In this document: piece by piece, positions 7,960 to 14,902 of the stretch
How positions within the stretch are numbered: position 1 is the stretch's first letter
How the letters are laid out: each line of letters begins with the position of its first letter
DNA from: Candidatus Gastranaerophilales bacterium
GTDB lineage: Bacteria > Cyanobacteriota > Vampirovibrionia > Gastranaerophilales > Gastranaerophilaceae
Length of the DNA: 57,387 nt
Assembly (NCBI GenBank): GCA_944324285.1
Contig: CALUVR010000015.1
Coordinates: forward strand, 1 to 57,387
Direction: 5' to 3'
Notes under the pieces: model-generated
The model's input: the letters and a program-made list of their open reading frames with translations, nothing else
Database searches by the model: none
What the model was told of the DNA's origin: nothing
Made by a program: the position numbers and the translations under genes

Positions 7960-8760
7960 ATGCATATACCCCACATAAAAGGTGCTCAGGTGCGCGGTGC
8001 GCTCCATCACTTGAAAAGTGCGTGTGTTGAAAAAGAACAGGCTGCTAAAAAAATGCTGCCCGGTTTAATCCTTTGCGCTCAATCTTTTGCCCTGCCGGTT
8101 CAGGCTCCGGGTGTTGCAAGAATTATAAGACCAAATGCTCAGATGGAAAAAGATGTTTTTGTCAATGCAGGATTAAAATTTAAACAAATAAAAGGCATGA
8201 TTGCAAAAACGCTTCCTGATGTTTCTGATGAATTCGTTCAGGGAATTCTGGAAACAGCGAAAACCGTCAAATGCGAACCGGAAGATTTAACCGCACTTTT
8301 ATTTAAGGAATCACAATTTAAACCAAATGCGAAAAACGGAAACTTCGTCGGTATAGGACAGATGAACAGGAATTCCTTAAGACTCAGCATAAGACACGCA
8401 GCAGTAGATAAAAATGCTAAAAAAGGAATACAAGACATTGTTCTGGAAGGTTTCCGGCGGCTGCCGAGAGAACAGCAGATTCCTTATGTGAGAAATTACA
8501 TCCTTGCCGCTAAAAAATCTTACATAAAAAATATGGATAAACATTTGAGCGGTGGTGAATTGTACGGACTTTTTTACACTCCGGCAAGAGTTAACAAAAA
8601 ATTCCTTGCAGGTGCAAATGACCCTGAAACATCAAGTATGTATTATTCAAACAAAAGCCTTGATTACGACAAAGATTCCATAATTACAAAGAAAGATTTG
8701 CAAAAAATTCTGGATGATGTCAAAACCTACGACTTAAATGTGCGGCTTGCTAAAAAGTAA
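7960..8760 (+). CDS. Lytic-transglycosylase-like protein with EF-hand loop
   Basis: 266 residues from the ATG with a GAAGG site 7 nt upstream; an in-frame ATG 36 nt earlier lacks one. The segment LTALLFKESQFKPNA (about 110-124) matches the SLT catalytic ExS motif, with Glu117 as candidate acid, followed by GIGQMN, the usual GxxQ step. Near the C-terminus is DYDKDSIITKKD, a canonical EF-hand loop with acidic residues at positions 1, 3, 5 and 12. A hydrophobic stretch (LPGLILCAQSFALPV, about 33-47) might be a late signal anchor, but it is preceded by some 30 polar residues. If exported it would cut peptidoglycan. Function is tentative. Confidence 0.65.
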   Translation: MHIPHIKGAQVRGALHHLKSACVEKEQAAKKMLPGLILCAQSFALPVQAPGVARIIRPNAQMEKDVFVNAGLKFKQIKGMIAKTLPDVSDEFVQGILETAKTVKCEPEDLTALLFKESQFKPNAKNGNFVGIGQMNRNSLRLSIRHAAVDKNAKKGIQDIVLEGFRRLPREQQIPYVRNYILAAKKSYIKNMDKHLSGGELYGLFYTPARVNKKFLAGANDPETSSMYYSNKSLDYDKDSIITKKDLQKILDDVKTYDLNVRLAKK

Positions 8761-8789
8761 ACTCCAATTTAATTTCATACAAATGACTA

Positions 8790-8819
8790 TTGACAAAAAT
8801 TTTCATTTAGGTTTATACT
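8790..8819 (+). promoter_or_regulatory. Consensus sigma70-type promoter for the 8826-8984 RNA
   Basis: Perfect TTGACA (8790-8795), 18-nt spacer, TATACT (8814-8819). It is the best-matching promoter in the window that does not drive an adjacent start codon; the next gene starts 194 nt downstream. Confidence 0.75.
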
Positions 8820-8825
8820 ACAAAT

Positions 8826-8984
8826 ATAGAATTATGATAAATTTAGTTACTGTAAAATCTAATACATCCTCCTCCTCCTGCAAGTACTTCGGGACTTGTA
8901 TGAATTTTGGCGTTTAGATTTTTTAAACAGTAAAATTTATAAAAATATTTAGGTCCCGCTTAAGTTTTTAAAGCGGGACTTTTT
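8826..8984 (+). ncRNA. Candidate sRNA or leader RNA with anti-Shine-Dalgarno-like loop
   Basis: A transcript of about 160 nt is bounded by a consensus promoter and a strong terminator. A long interrupted stem (ATAAATTT, ACTGT and AATCTAA near 8837-8862, pairing with TTAGATT, ACAGT and AAATTTAT near 8913-8940) closes a loop. The loop holds TCCTCCTCCTCCTG (8867-8880) and then a hairpin CAAGTAC-TTCG-GGACTTG with a stable UUCG tetraloop. CCTCC repeats are complementary to Shine-Dalgarno sequences. The GGGAC of the UUCG hairpin could alternatively pair with GTCCC of the terminator, so attenuation of the downstream gene is a second possibility. No known family is recognised. Confidence 0.6.
8953..8984 (+). 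terminator. Rho-independent terminator upstream of the 9013 gene
   Basis: Stem GTCCCGCTT / AAGCGGGAC followed by TTTTT, 28 nt before the next start codon. Its position makes it either the end of an sRNA or an attenuator. Confidence 0.85.
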
Positions 8985-9012
8985 AATGTGTAAAAAAAGA
9001 TAAGGGAAACAG

Positions 9013-10554
9013 ATGAATTTAACGGTAAACAGTTACGATATAAGAAACAGACAGCAAAATTTCGGGGGAATTTTAGACGGGGCAGTTACCGGAACTCTGC
9101 GGATGCTTGATACAAACGAGATGGCAAATGCCGTCTTGATAGATGTCGGAGCAATGGTTCTTCCTCGTACATATTATGACGCAAAAGCAAGAAACAAAGA
9201 CGCAGGCGCGGAAACTTTCTTCCGCGAACTCAGCGGAACTTTTATCAACTGTTTATCCGCAGGACTTTTCGGGATTGCGATTGCAAAGCTTGCCAATAAA
9301 TACGTAATGCCTGAAACAAAAATTAATCCGAACACCTGGTTTTCTAAAGACAGCATAAGTGTTCTGAAAGCAGCATGGGATAATGCTGACGGTGATATTG
9401 GAAAATATGTCGGGAATGTATTTGAAAATCTTGGCGGACGCGATTGCAAAACAATTAAAAATTTTAAAGATGTCAATTGGGATAAGGTTCAGTGGAATAA
9501 CCACAATAGCTGGAAAAAGATATTCTGGGACAATGTTGGTTTTGTTGACGTCGATGAAAAAATGAAAACAAAAGACGGTATTGTAAGTACAATGACCCAG
9601 TTGATTAAGGATAAAACTATTACAAGAAAAGATAGAGAAAATACATTAAAAATAATGCACGCGAGAATTACAAACGCACTCGGGGCAGAACGCGATATGC
9701 AGGTTGTAATTGGAAAGCATACTCTTGGCGCAACTTTAGAAAATATTCTCCGCGATACTTATGATATGGGAAGGAAAGTCCTGAATGACAATAACTTAAG
9801 CGTCGATACAGCTTTGAAAAAGATTTCTAAAGTAAATAATATCAAAATTTTCGGAGCACTTGCATGTTCTGCTGCACTCGGACTTACCAATCAATATTTG
9901 AACAGAAAAATTACGGAAAAACGCACAGGCAAAAAAGGCTTTGTAGGTGATGTTGATTATGCCGAGAAAAAAGCCGGCGAGCCATTGAAAAATGAGCCGG
10001 AAAAAGAAAAAAAACTATGGCTTAAAAAGATTGCGGCAAGTGCAGGCATGCTTGCTATGGTGATTGCCGTTATGAGAGTCAAAAATCCGAAAGATTTTGT
10101 AAAAAAACTGGAATTTACCGGACCTGTCACAAGCGGAAATGCAATTAAGACAGTTTACGCATCAACCATTATCGGAAGATTTCTTGCAGCTGACAACGGG
10201 ACTGAACTAAGAGAATCTGTAACTCGTGATTACTTTGGTTTTCTCAACTGGCTTGTATTCGGAGGCTTTGCTGCAAAAGGCGCTGCAAATCTTATGGATA
10301 AAGACTGCAAAAATCTGTTTAACATTAAAAAAGAAGGGAAAGGGCTGAAACACTGGCTTAACGACTTAAGCCTGAAAACCCACGCCGAAATCGCGGCAAA
10401 AGGCAAGGATTTTGCCCGTCAAAATATAAGAAAACTCAATATTGCGCACGCAGCAGGGCTTGCTTATTCTGCAATAACCCTCGGGGTGTTTCTCCCTATG
10501 ATTAATGACAAAATGACCAGGTATAAAGCCCGTAAAAATCAAGAAAAAATCTAA
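9013..10554 (+). CDS. Hypothetical membrane-associated protein, 513 aa
   Basis: No family recognised. The N-terminus is a short polar tail ending NRQQNFGGIL, then a conserved-looking block MLDTNEMANAVLIDVGAMVLPRTYYDAKAR. Hydrophobic, glycine/alanine-rich helices occur near residues 78-96, 280-296, 345-360 and 470-490, so several membrane passages or a colicin-like buried helix set are possible. The segment LNRKITEKRTGKKG after the second helix is strongly basic. AAGGGA lies 6 nt upstream of the ATG. It sits directly behind the promoter-terminator RNA element at 8826-8984. Similar glycine-rich unknowns occur at 13729, 17559 and 20267. Confidence 0.8.
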   Translation: MNLTVNSYDIRNRQQNFGGILDGAVTGTLRMLDTNEMANAVLIDVGAMVLPRTYYDAKARNKDAGAETFFRELSGTFINCLSAGLFGIAIAKLANKYVMPETKINPNTWFSKDSISVLKAAWDNADGDIGKYVGNVFENLGGRDCKTIKNFKDVNWDKVQWNNHNSWKKIFWDNVGFVDVDEKMKTKDGIVSTMTQLIKDKTITRKDRENTLKIMHARITNALGAERDMQVVIGKHTLGATLENILRDTYDMGRKVLNDNNLSVDTALKKISKVNNIKIFGALACSAALGLTNQYLNRKITEKRTGKKGFVGDVDYAEKKAGEPLKNEPEKEKKLWLKKIAASAGMLAMVIAVMRVKNPKDFVKKLEFTGPVTSGNAIKTVYASTIIGRFLAADNGTELRESVTRDYFGFLNWLVFGGFAAKGAANLMDKDCKNLFNIKKEGKGLKHWLNDLSLKTHAEIAAKGKDFARQNIRKLNIAHAAGLAYSAITLGVFLPMINDKMTRYKARKNQEKI

Positions 10555-10583
10555 TCCGCAACTCTGCTTTTGCCTGCTTAACA

Positions 10584-10614
10584 ATAAAAAGCTTGTCTGA
10601 TTTCTCAAACAAGC
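10584..10614 (-). terminator. Terminator for the DUF2023-like gene
   Basis: On the minus strand GCTTGT...ACAAGC with an 11-12 nt loop is followed by a TTTTT run. It lies between two convergent genes. Confidence 0.7.
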
Positions 10615-10650
10615 GCAATCAATAGTGTTAATAATATGATAAACAATAAG

Positions 10651-11103
10651 TTAGGATTTTTGGTTTAATTTATTCATTTTATACAGGTAACGCTCACACT
10701 GACGGACTTTATCGTAACCGAGCATTATTCCGAGCATAAAATCCTCCTGCGGAGTCTGCTTATCCAAATGCGGGTTAAGCGTTTTTACAACATCTATGCA
10801 CGGTTTATCCCCAAAATAGACATTGATTTTTCCGTTGCCTACCTCGTGGATTACATAATTTATTTTCTGGCTCTGCAGACGTTTCTCTATTACATCGCGG
10901 TATTTGTCTTTTTCGGTAGTCAGAATAAGGCTGCGTATTCCTTTTTTGTACTCATATATATGGTGGTTAAATACGCGCAAATCCGCGTATTCAGCTTTCA
11001 CAAAACCGTTTTCTTCATTTCTTTTGCTGCTGCGGAAAGGAAGGATAATGCCTGCACTCCTATTATATAAACTGCTATTAAAATTTACTGTATTAACCCT
11101 CAT
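10651..11103 (-). CDS. DUF2023-like protein under metallorepressor control
   Basis: 150 residues. The core VFNHHIYEYKKGIRSLILTT, the INVYFGDKPCID stretch and the closing EDFMLGIMLGYDKVRQCERYL fit my memory of the DUF2023 family, small cytoplasmic proteins of unknown function sometimes near flavodoxin or iron genes. The N-terminal 40 residues are an extra polar tail. The promoter (TTGACA-17-TACAAT) is filled by a perfect palindrome identical in layout to that of the DtxR-family repressor gene at 13301. The gene is therefore very probably repressed when iron or manganese is plentiful. Start: ATG with AAGGGTG upstream. Confidence 0.75.
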   Translation of the reverse strand: MRVNTVNFNSSLYNRSAGIILPFRSSKRNEENGFVKAEYADLRVFNHHIYEYKKGIRSLILTTEKDKYRDVIEKRLQSQKINYVIHEVGNGKINVYFGDKPCIDVVKTLNPHLDKQTPQEDFMLGIMLGYDKVRQCERYLYKMNKLNQKS

Positions 11104-11122
11104 AAAATCACCCTTGAAATAA

Positions 11123-11140
11123 TGTTAGCCTTTCCTAACA
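11123..11140. promoter_or_regulatory. Secondary metallorepressor operator
   Basis: TGTTAGCCTTTCCTAACA is an imperfect palindrome with half-sites related to the main operator 6 bp away. It covers the predicted transcription start of the DUF2023-like gene, so it could strengthen repression. Confidence 0.5.
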
Positions 11141-11146
11141 AAATAT

Positions 11147-11175
11147 ATTGTAAGGCATGCCTTACAATTTGTCAA
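11147..11175 (-). promoter_or_regulatory. Promoter plus perfect palindromic operator of the DUF2023-like gene
   Basis: On the minus strand: TTGACA (11170-11175), 17-nt spacer, TACAAT (11147-11152). The perfect 22-bp palindrome with core TTGTAAGGCATGCCTTACAA occupies 11147-11168, covering the spacer and the -10. This is the layout of a DtxR/IdeR/MntR-type operator. A near-copy precedes the repressor gene at 13250. Confidence 0.85.
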
Positions 11176-11198
11176 GCAGATATTTTTTGTTCTTAAAA

Positions 11199-11729
11199 TT
11201 AATCCTGAGAAACCCCGAAAGCCTGCAATATTTTTACCTCTTCATTCTCAACGGAAGATACTGCAGCGAGCATATATTCCTCCTGAAAAACTTGAGAGAA
11301 AGACCATTTCATTCTTTGTTGAAGCTTGATTTCAGCTTCATATTTAGTCCAAAATTCGTAAAATTCTTCTTCAGTTTGAAATTCTTTGTTATAGCGTTCT
11401 GATAGCGCTTCAAAATTTCTGGGCTTCATAATTTCTATATCAAGTCCGCATTCGACAGAGGAAAATGCTGCCGCAACGTAATCTTCGCTATGCGATATAC
11501 TGAAATGTAAACCGCCAAATTTAAATTTTGGTTTATCATTTTTGATTATAATCTCGGTATTTGGAATATTATAAATTTTTTTAGCAACGGATTTTACAAG
11601 ATAGCGCCCTATCGTATATTGGGTAAAACGCTTAAGTGATTTGAATTCTTTTCCTCCGGCATACTGCCGCAAAAAATCCGTATCGTGAGTTTTTAAAAAT
11701 TCGGTCGTATTAATATAGTATATTTCCAT
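11199..11729 (-). CDS. Sfp-type 4'-phosphopantetheinyl transferase
   Basis: 176 residues. This enzyme moves phosphopantetheine from CoA to a Ser of carrier proteins. The substrate and metal motifs are KPKFKFGGLHFSISHSEDY, then CGLDIE (the metal-binding Asp and Glu), and FYEFWTKYEAEIKLQ, a variant of the WtxKEA motif with Tyr instead of the usual Lys. The C-terminus is short. No polyketide or NRPS genes are in view, so acyl carrier protein is a plausible substrate. The start has a TATTAT hexamer at 6 nt and no Shine-Dalgarno. Confidence 0.88.
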   Translation of the reverse strand: MEIYYINTTEFLKTHDTDFLRQYAGGKEFKSLKRFTQYTIGRYLVKSVAKKIYNIPNTEIIIKNDKPKFKFGGLHFSISHSEDYVAAAFSSVECGLDIEIMKPRNFEALSERYNKEFQTEEEFYEFWTKYEAEIKLQQRMKWSFSQVFQEEYMLAAVSSVENEEVKILQAFGVSQD

Positions 11730-11735
11730 AACAGT

Positions 11736-11741
11736 ATAATA
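11736..11741 (-). promoter_or_regulatory. Candidate -10 for the Sfp-type gene with leaderless spacing
   Basis: TATTAT on the minus strand, 6 nt before the ATG at 11729. Confidence 0.45.
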
Positions 11742-11764
11742 CTATAAATTTAGCATAATTATGA

Positions 11765-11770
11765 TAAAAT
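11765..11770 (+). promoter_or_regulatory. Candidate -10 for the GNAT gene with leaderless spacing
   Basis: TAAAAT, 6 nt before the ATG at 11777. The intervening bases AGGTAT could also be a poor ribosome binding site. Confidence 0.4.
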
Positions 11771-11776
11771 AGGTAT

Positions 11777-12268
11777 ATGATAAAGGATTTAGAAATTGAG
11801 TTTATTAAAGCGGAGGATATAAAAGCGCTTGCCGACCTTGCCTCTGGTATCTGGCATGAATACTGGCAACAGATTTTGGTGCCGGAACAGATAGATTATA
11901 TGGTGGAAATTTTTCAATCAGAAAATGCTATGCAGGCACAAATTACAAACGAGAATTATGTTTATTATATTATCAGATGTAATGATGTTAATGCCGGCTA
12001 TTTCGGACTTTCAGACAGGGACGGGTATATGTTTCTGTCAAAACTTTATATAAGCAGAGATTACCGTCATAGAGGTATTGGTACCGTTGCTTTTGAAAAA
12101 ATTAAGGAACTCTCCGGCGGAAAAAATATACGACTTACGGTAAATAAACAAAATTCCAATTCAATTGCGGCGTACGAAAAATGGGGATTTAAAACAATAG
12201 ACTCCGTAGTTACAGATATCGGCAGCGGCTTTGTAATGGATGATTATATAATGGAATATAGTTTTTAG
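11777..12268 (+). CDS. GNAT-family N-acetyltransferase
   Basis: 163 residues, one GNAT domain. The acetyl-CoA pyrophosphate loop is YISRDYRHRGIGTVA (about residues 94-108), after the beta4 strand MFLSKLYI; NSNSIAAYEKWGFK is the usual C-terminal part. The acceptor cannot be predicted. It is 3 nt upstream of the amidohydrolase gene and surely co-transcribed with it, and divergent from the Sfp-type gene. Confidence 0.9.
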   Translation: MIKDLEIEFIKAEDIKALADLASGIWHEYWQQILVPEQIDYMVEIFQSENAMQAQITNENYVYYIIRCNDVNAGYFGLSDRDGYMFLSKLYISRDYRHRGIGTVAFEKIKELSGGKNIRLTVNKQNSNSIAAYEKWGFKTIDSVVTDIGSGFVMDDYIMEYSF

Positions 12269-12271
12269 GTT

Positions 12272-13246
12272 ATGACATTAGAACAATTAAATCAGGAAAA
12301 TATTTCGGGCGGGAAAATTATTGATGCGCATGCTCATTTAGGAACTTTTGCAGACGGAATGAACAACACCTGCGACAAATTTGAAATGCAGCATTTTAAC
12401 AGAATTCTTTCTCAGATGAAAAAAAGCAGAGAGGGAACAATTGAAAAAATTATTGTGTCAAACCTCAACTGCATTGATAACGTAACCCCTGAAATGGAGA
12501 AAAAACTTAAAGAAAAGGGATTAAACAGGACTTTTTTAAATGAAATTGACGGCAACAGAGAAATTTTGGATATAGCAAAAGAAAATCCCATCTTGAAACC
12601 GCTTGCTGTATGCCAGCCGGACAGAACTAAAAATGCCGATAATATTAGACAGATGTTGCAGGAAGGGAAATTTTACGGGTTAAAATTCCACCCTTTGCAC
12701 ATGAAGCTTGAGGCGGATAGTGAAAAATACGACGACTATATGCTTGCGGCGGAAGAAAATAATCTTCCGTGTCTTTTTCACTGTGACGCCGCCGGGTGCA
12801 AATATTCTTCTCCGGAACAGATTTACAATCTTGCAAAACGGCATCCAAAAGTTCCCGTAATCCTTGCACATCTTGGAGGCGGAGAACCGACCCATTCGCG
12901 CGCGCAAAAAGTTCTTCTGGAGTCGATTAATAATGACACAGCACTACTTTATGCGGATATTTCCTGGGTTGATTGCAATTCTTCCGAAAAGAAAAATATC
13001 ACAGACGCACTACTGAGATTACAAAATACACAGAAAGGCGATATGACCTGCCGCCTAATGTTCGGAACTGACGCTCCAATCGGGAAATTCGGTGCGGATG
13101 GGATGTATGAAGAAAATTATTACTGTGAAACAGTAAGGCAAATTAAAGCTGCAATAAGGAGTGTTTTCAAAGAAAAAAGCCGTCTGATTATAGATAAACT
13201 ATTCTACCATAACGCGGAAGAATTGTATTTCAAAAGAAGCACTTGA
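12272..13246 (+). CDS. Metal-dependent amidohydrolase (TIM-barrel, COG2159 type)
   Basis: 324 residues. The HxH metal motif is IIDAHAHLG (about 16-24). GLKFHPLH, LFHCDAAG, VILAHLGGGE and LMFGTDAPIG supply the remaining barrel ligands, with the catalytic Asp in GTDAP. These proteins hydrolyse or decarboxylate small cyclic or carboxylated substrates; the substrate here is unknown. It ends 4 nt before the operator-bearing promoter of the DtxR-family gene. Confidence 0.85.
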   Translation: MTLEQLNQENISGGKIIDAHAHLGTFADGMNNTCDKFEMQHFNRILSQMKKSREGTIEKIIVSNLNCIDNVTPEMEKKLKEKGLNRTFLNEIDGNREILDIAKENPILKPLAVCQPDRTKNADNIRQMLQEGKFYGLKFHPLHMKLEADSEKYDDYMLAAEENNLPCLFHCDAAGCKYSSPEQIYNLAKRHPKVPVILAHLGGGEPTHSRAQKVLLESINNDTALLYADISWVDCNSSEKKNITDALLRLQNTQKGDMTCRLMFGTDAPIGKFGADGMYEENYYCETVRQIKAAIRSVFKEKSRLIIDKLFYHNAEELYFKRST

Positions 13247-13271
13247 CAAATTGTTAGGCTTGCCTTACAAT
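13243..13271 (+). promoter_or_regulatory. Autoregulatory promoter-operator of the DtxR-family repressor
   Basis: TTGACA (13243-13248), exactly 17 nt, TACAAT (13266-13271). A near-perfect 22-bp palindrome, TTGTTAGGCTTGCCTTACAA with matching A/T ends, spans 13250-13271. Only two bases differ from the operator at 11147-11168, strongly suggesting one repressor binds both. Confidence 0.85.
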
Positions 13272-13300
13272 GACTAAGCAGATATTTCAGGAGAAAATCA

Positions 13301-13726
13301 GTGCAGGAAAAATTAACTTCAAGCCTTGAAGATTACCTGGAGGTAATCTATAATTTCATCAATAAAAACAGTAGCGTACGTGCCGTTGACATATCCAGAG
13401 AGCTTTCCGTAAGCCGTGCTTCCGTGAGCGAAGCTTTAAAACGACTTGCCGAAAAAAAACTGATTAATTACGGGCGCTATGATGTTATATCTATGACAGA
13501 AGAAGGCAAAAAACACGCAGAAAAAGTTATTGAAAAACATAATGCGCTTCAATACTTTTTTGAGGAAATAATGGGGCTTGATGGAGAGGAGGCAGGACAA
13601 ACAGCGTGTAAAATTGAACATATAATATCAGAGAATGTTCTTGAAAAATTTACAGCCCTGAAAGATTTTCATAAGACCAACCCCGAATATGCAGAAGAAT
13701 TTAAAAAGTATTGTAGAGAAAAATAA
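13301..13726 (+). CDS. DtxR/MntR-family metal-dependent repressor
   Basis: 141 residues: an N-terminal winged helix (SVRAVDISRELSVSRASVSEALKRLAEKKLI) and the metal-binding dimerisation domain, without the C-terminal SH3-like domain, so MntR-sized. Ligand candidates are Asp11 and Glu14 (SLEDYLE, as in MntR), His80, and Cys103-x-x-Glu106-His107 (ACKIEH, as in iron-type DtxR/IdeR). This mixed set leaves iron versus manganese open. It starts at GTG with AGGAG 7 nt upstream. Its promoter holds its own predicted operator, and a second copy controls the DUF2023-like gene 2 kb away. Confidence 0.92.
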   Translation: MQEKLTSSLEDYLEVIYNFINKNSSVRAVDISRELSVSRASVSEALKRLAEKKLINYGRYDVISMTEEGKKHAEKVIEKHNALQYFFEEIMGLDGEEAGQTACKIEHIISENVLEKFTALKDFHKTNPEYAEEFKKYCREK

Positions 13727-13728
13727 GA

Positions 13729-14796
13729 ATGAACACACTTAAAGTAGCAGGTAAATTTCTCGATCAGCCAATGCTGGTCGCCAAATTTCATAATGCTGTG
13801 CCCGCATTGTTGAGCGCGGCAGGCGGAGTTTATGTTATAAAGGAAACAAAGGATGCACCTGCCGGCAAACGCAGAAAAACTGCAATCCGAACCGGTACAA
13901 CCATGGCGTTTACAATAGGGTCTGCACTTGCGGCACCGAAGATTACGGATAAATTATTCAGAAACTCAGATGATACATTAAAATCAATTAAACAAATAAA
14001 AAAACAATCGACAAAACTTGTAGAAAAATTTTTGAATAAAAATCAGGTTGACGACGGGACAAAAAAACTTTTAAATAAAGCAAAGGAGAAAGTTTTAAAA
14101 TTTAAGGAAATTAAAACATTATATAAAATATTTGAAAGAGATTACGAGGGGCAAAAATTACTAAACGACTTAATCCCCGCTCCCGAAAATATAGGTTCAA
14201 AAGAAATTTTTTCTGAAATCGGCAGATTGTCGGTCTTTGGTTTAATTCCTGTAATCGGCGGAATTGCTGGCGGAATAACAGGTGACAGGCTTACGACACG
14301 ACGCTGGAAATCCCGAGTGCCGGATAAAATAAAAGAAGGAACCTATCAGTATCTAGCAAATATATTCCTTTGTAATATAGGCGCAGGAGCAGCGCTTGCA
14401 ATAATGGAGAAATGCAACATAAAATCGAAAGCAGCAAGGGCATACGGAATGATAGCAGGGATTTTGATGACCGGCGTAATCGGCGGAAGTGCAATTGCAA
14501 ACCTTATCGGGAGTAAAATAATTAACCCGATGTTTGAAAAAGGTCATAACATAAAACATAGACACGAACATTTATTTACGGAACGAAAACCTGAGCCGCT
14601 GGATATCGGACTTCATACCGATGATATAGCAACCGTTGCCGTAATGTCAGGTTTAAAATGGATAGAACCCGCGCTGCCTATAATGTATTCAATCTCAGGA
14701 TACCGTGCTGGAATAGGTTACAGGAATAATACAACTGCTCACCCGTCGGGAGAGGGGTCAGGAAGAGGGGTAAAGGAGAAAACTCTCCGGCGCTAA
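13729..14796 (+). CDS. Hypothetical multi-helix membrane protein with repeat-derived C-terminus
   Basis: 355 residues, no recognised family. Hydrophobic glycine-rich stretches lie near residues 24-36, 60-72, 165-185 (GLIPVIGGIAGGITGD), 205-222 and 240-260. A charged helical region of about 100 residues follows the second. It starts 3 nt after the repressor gene and is probably co-transcribed with it, hinting at metal-linked expression. The last 19 or so residues (from AHPSGEGSGRG) are read through an interspersed repeat, so the native C-terminus has been replaced or extended. Confidence 0.75.
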   Translation: MNTLKVAGKFLDQPMLVAKFHNAVPALLSAAGGVYVIKETKDAPAGKRRKTAIRTGTTMAFTIGSALAAPKITDKLFRNSDDTLKSIKQIKKQSTKLVEKFLNKNQVDDGTKKLLNKAKEKVLKFKEIKTLYKIFERDYEGQKLLNDLIPAPENIGSKEIFSEIGRLSVFGLIPVIGGIAGGITGDRLTTRRWKSRVPDKIKEGTYQYLANIFLCNIGAGAALAIMEKCNIKSKAARAYGMIAGILMTGVIGGSAIANLIGSKIINPMFEKGHNIKHRHEHLFTERKPEPLDIGLHTDDIATVAVMSGLKWIEPALPIMYSISGYRAGIGYRNNTTAHPSGEGSGRGVKEKTLRR

Positions 14797-14866
14797 CGCG
14801 CCACCTCCCTTTACAAGGGATGCAAAACATATTCCATCCGGCACTTGCGCCCCACCTCTCACTCTT
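14738..14866. repeat. Interspersed repeat, family A, overlapping a coding end
   Basis: CTCACCCGTCGGGAGAGGGG, then CTCTCCGGCGCTAACGCGCC, then CCTCCCTTTACAAGGGA. Its first 59 bp are inside the frame of the preceding gene. The space to the autotransporter gene holds nothing else. Confidence 0.8.
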
Positions 14867-14902
14867 CACATTCCACTTTATTCGTCTTAACCTATTATCA
14901 GT

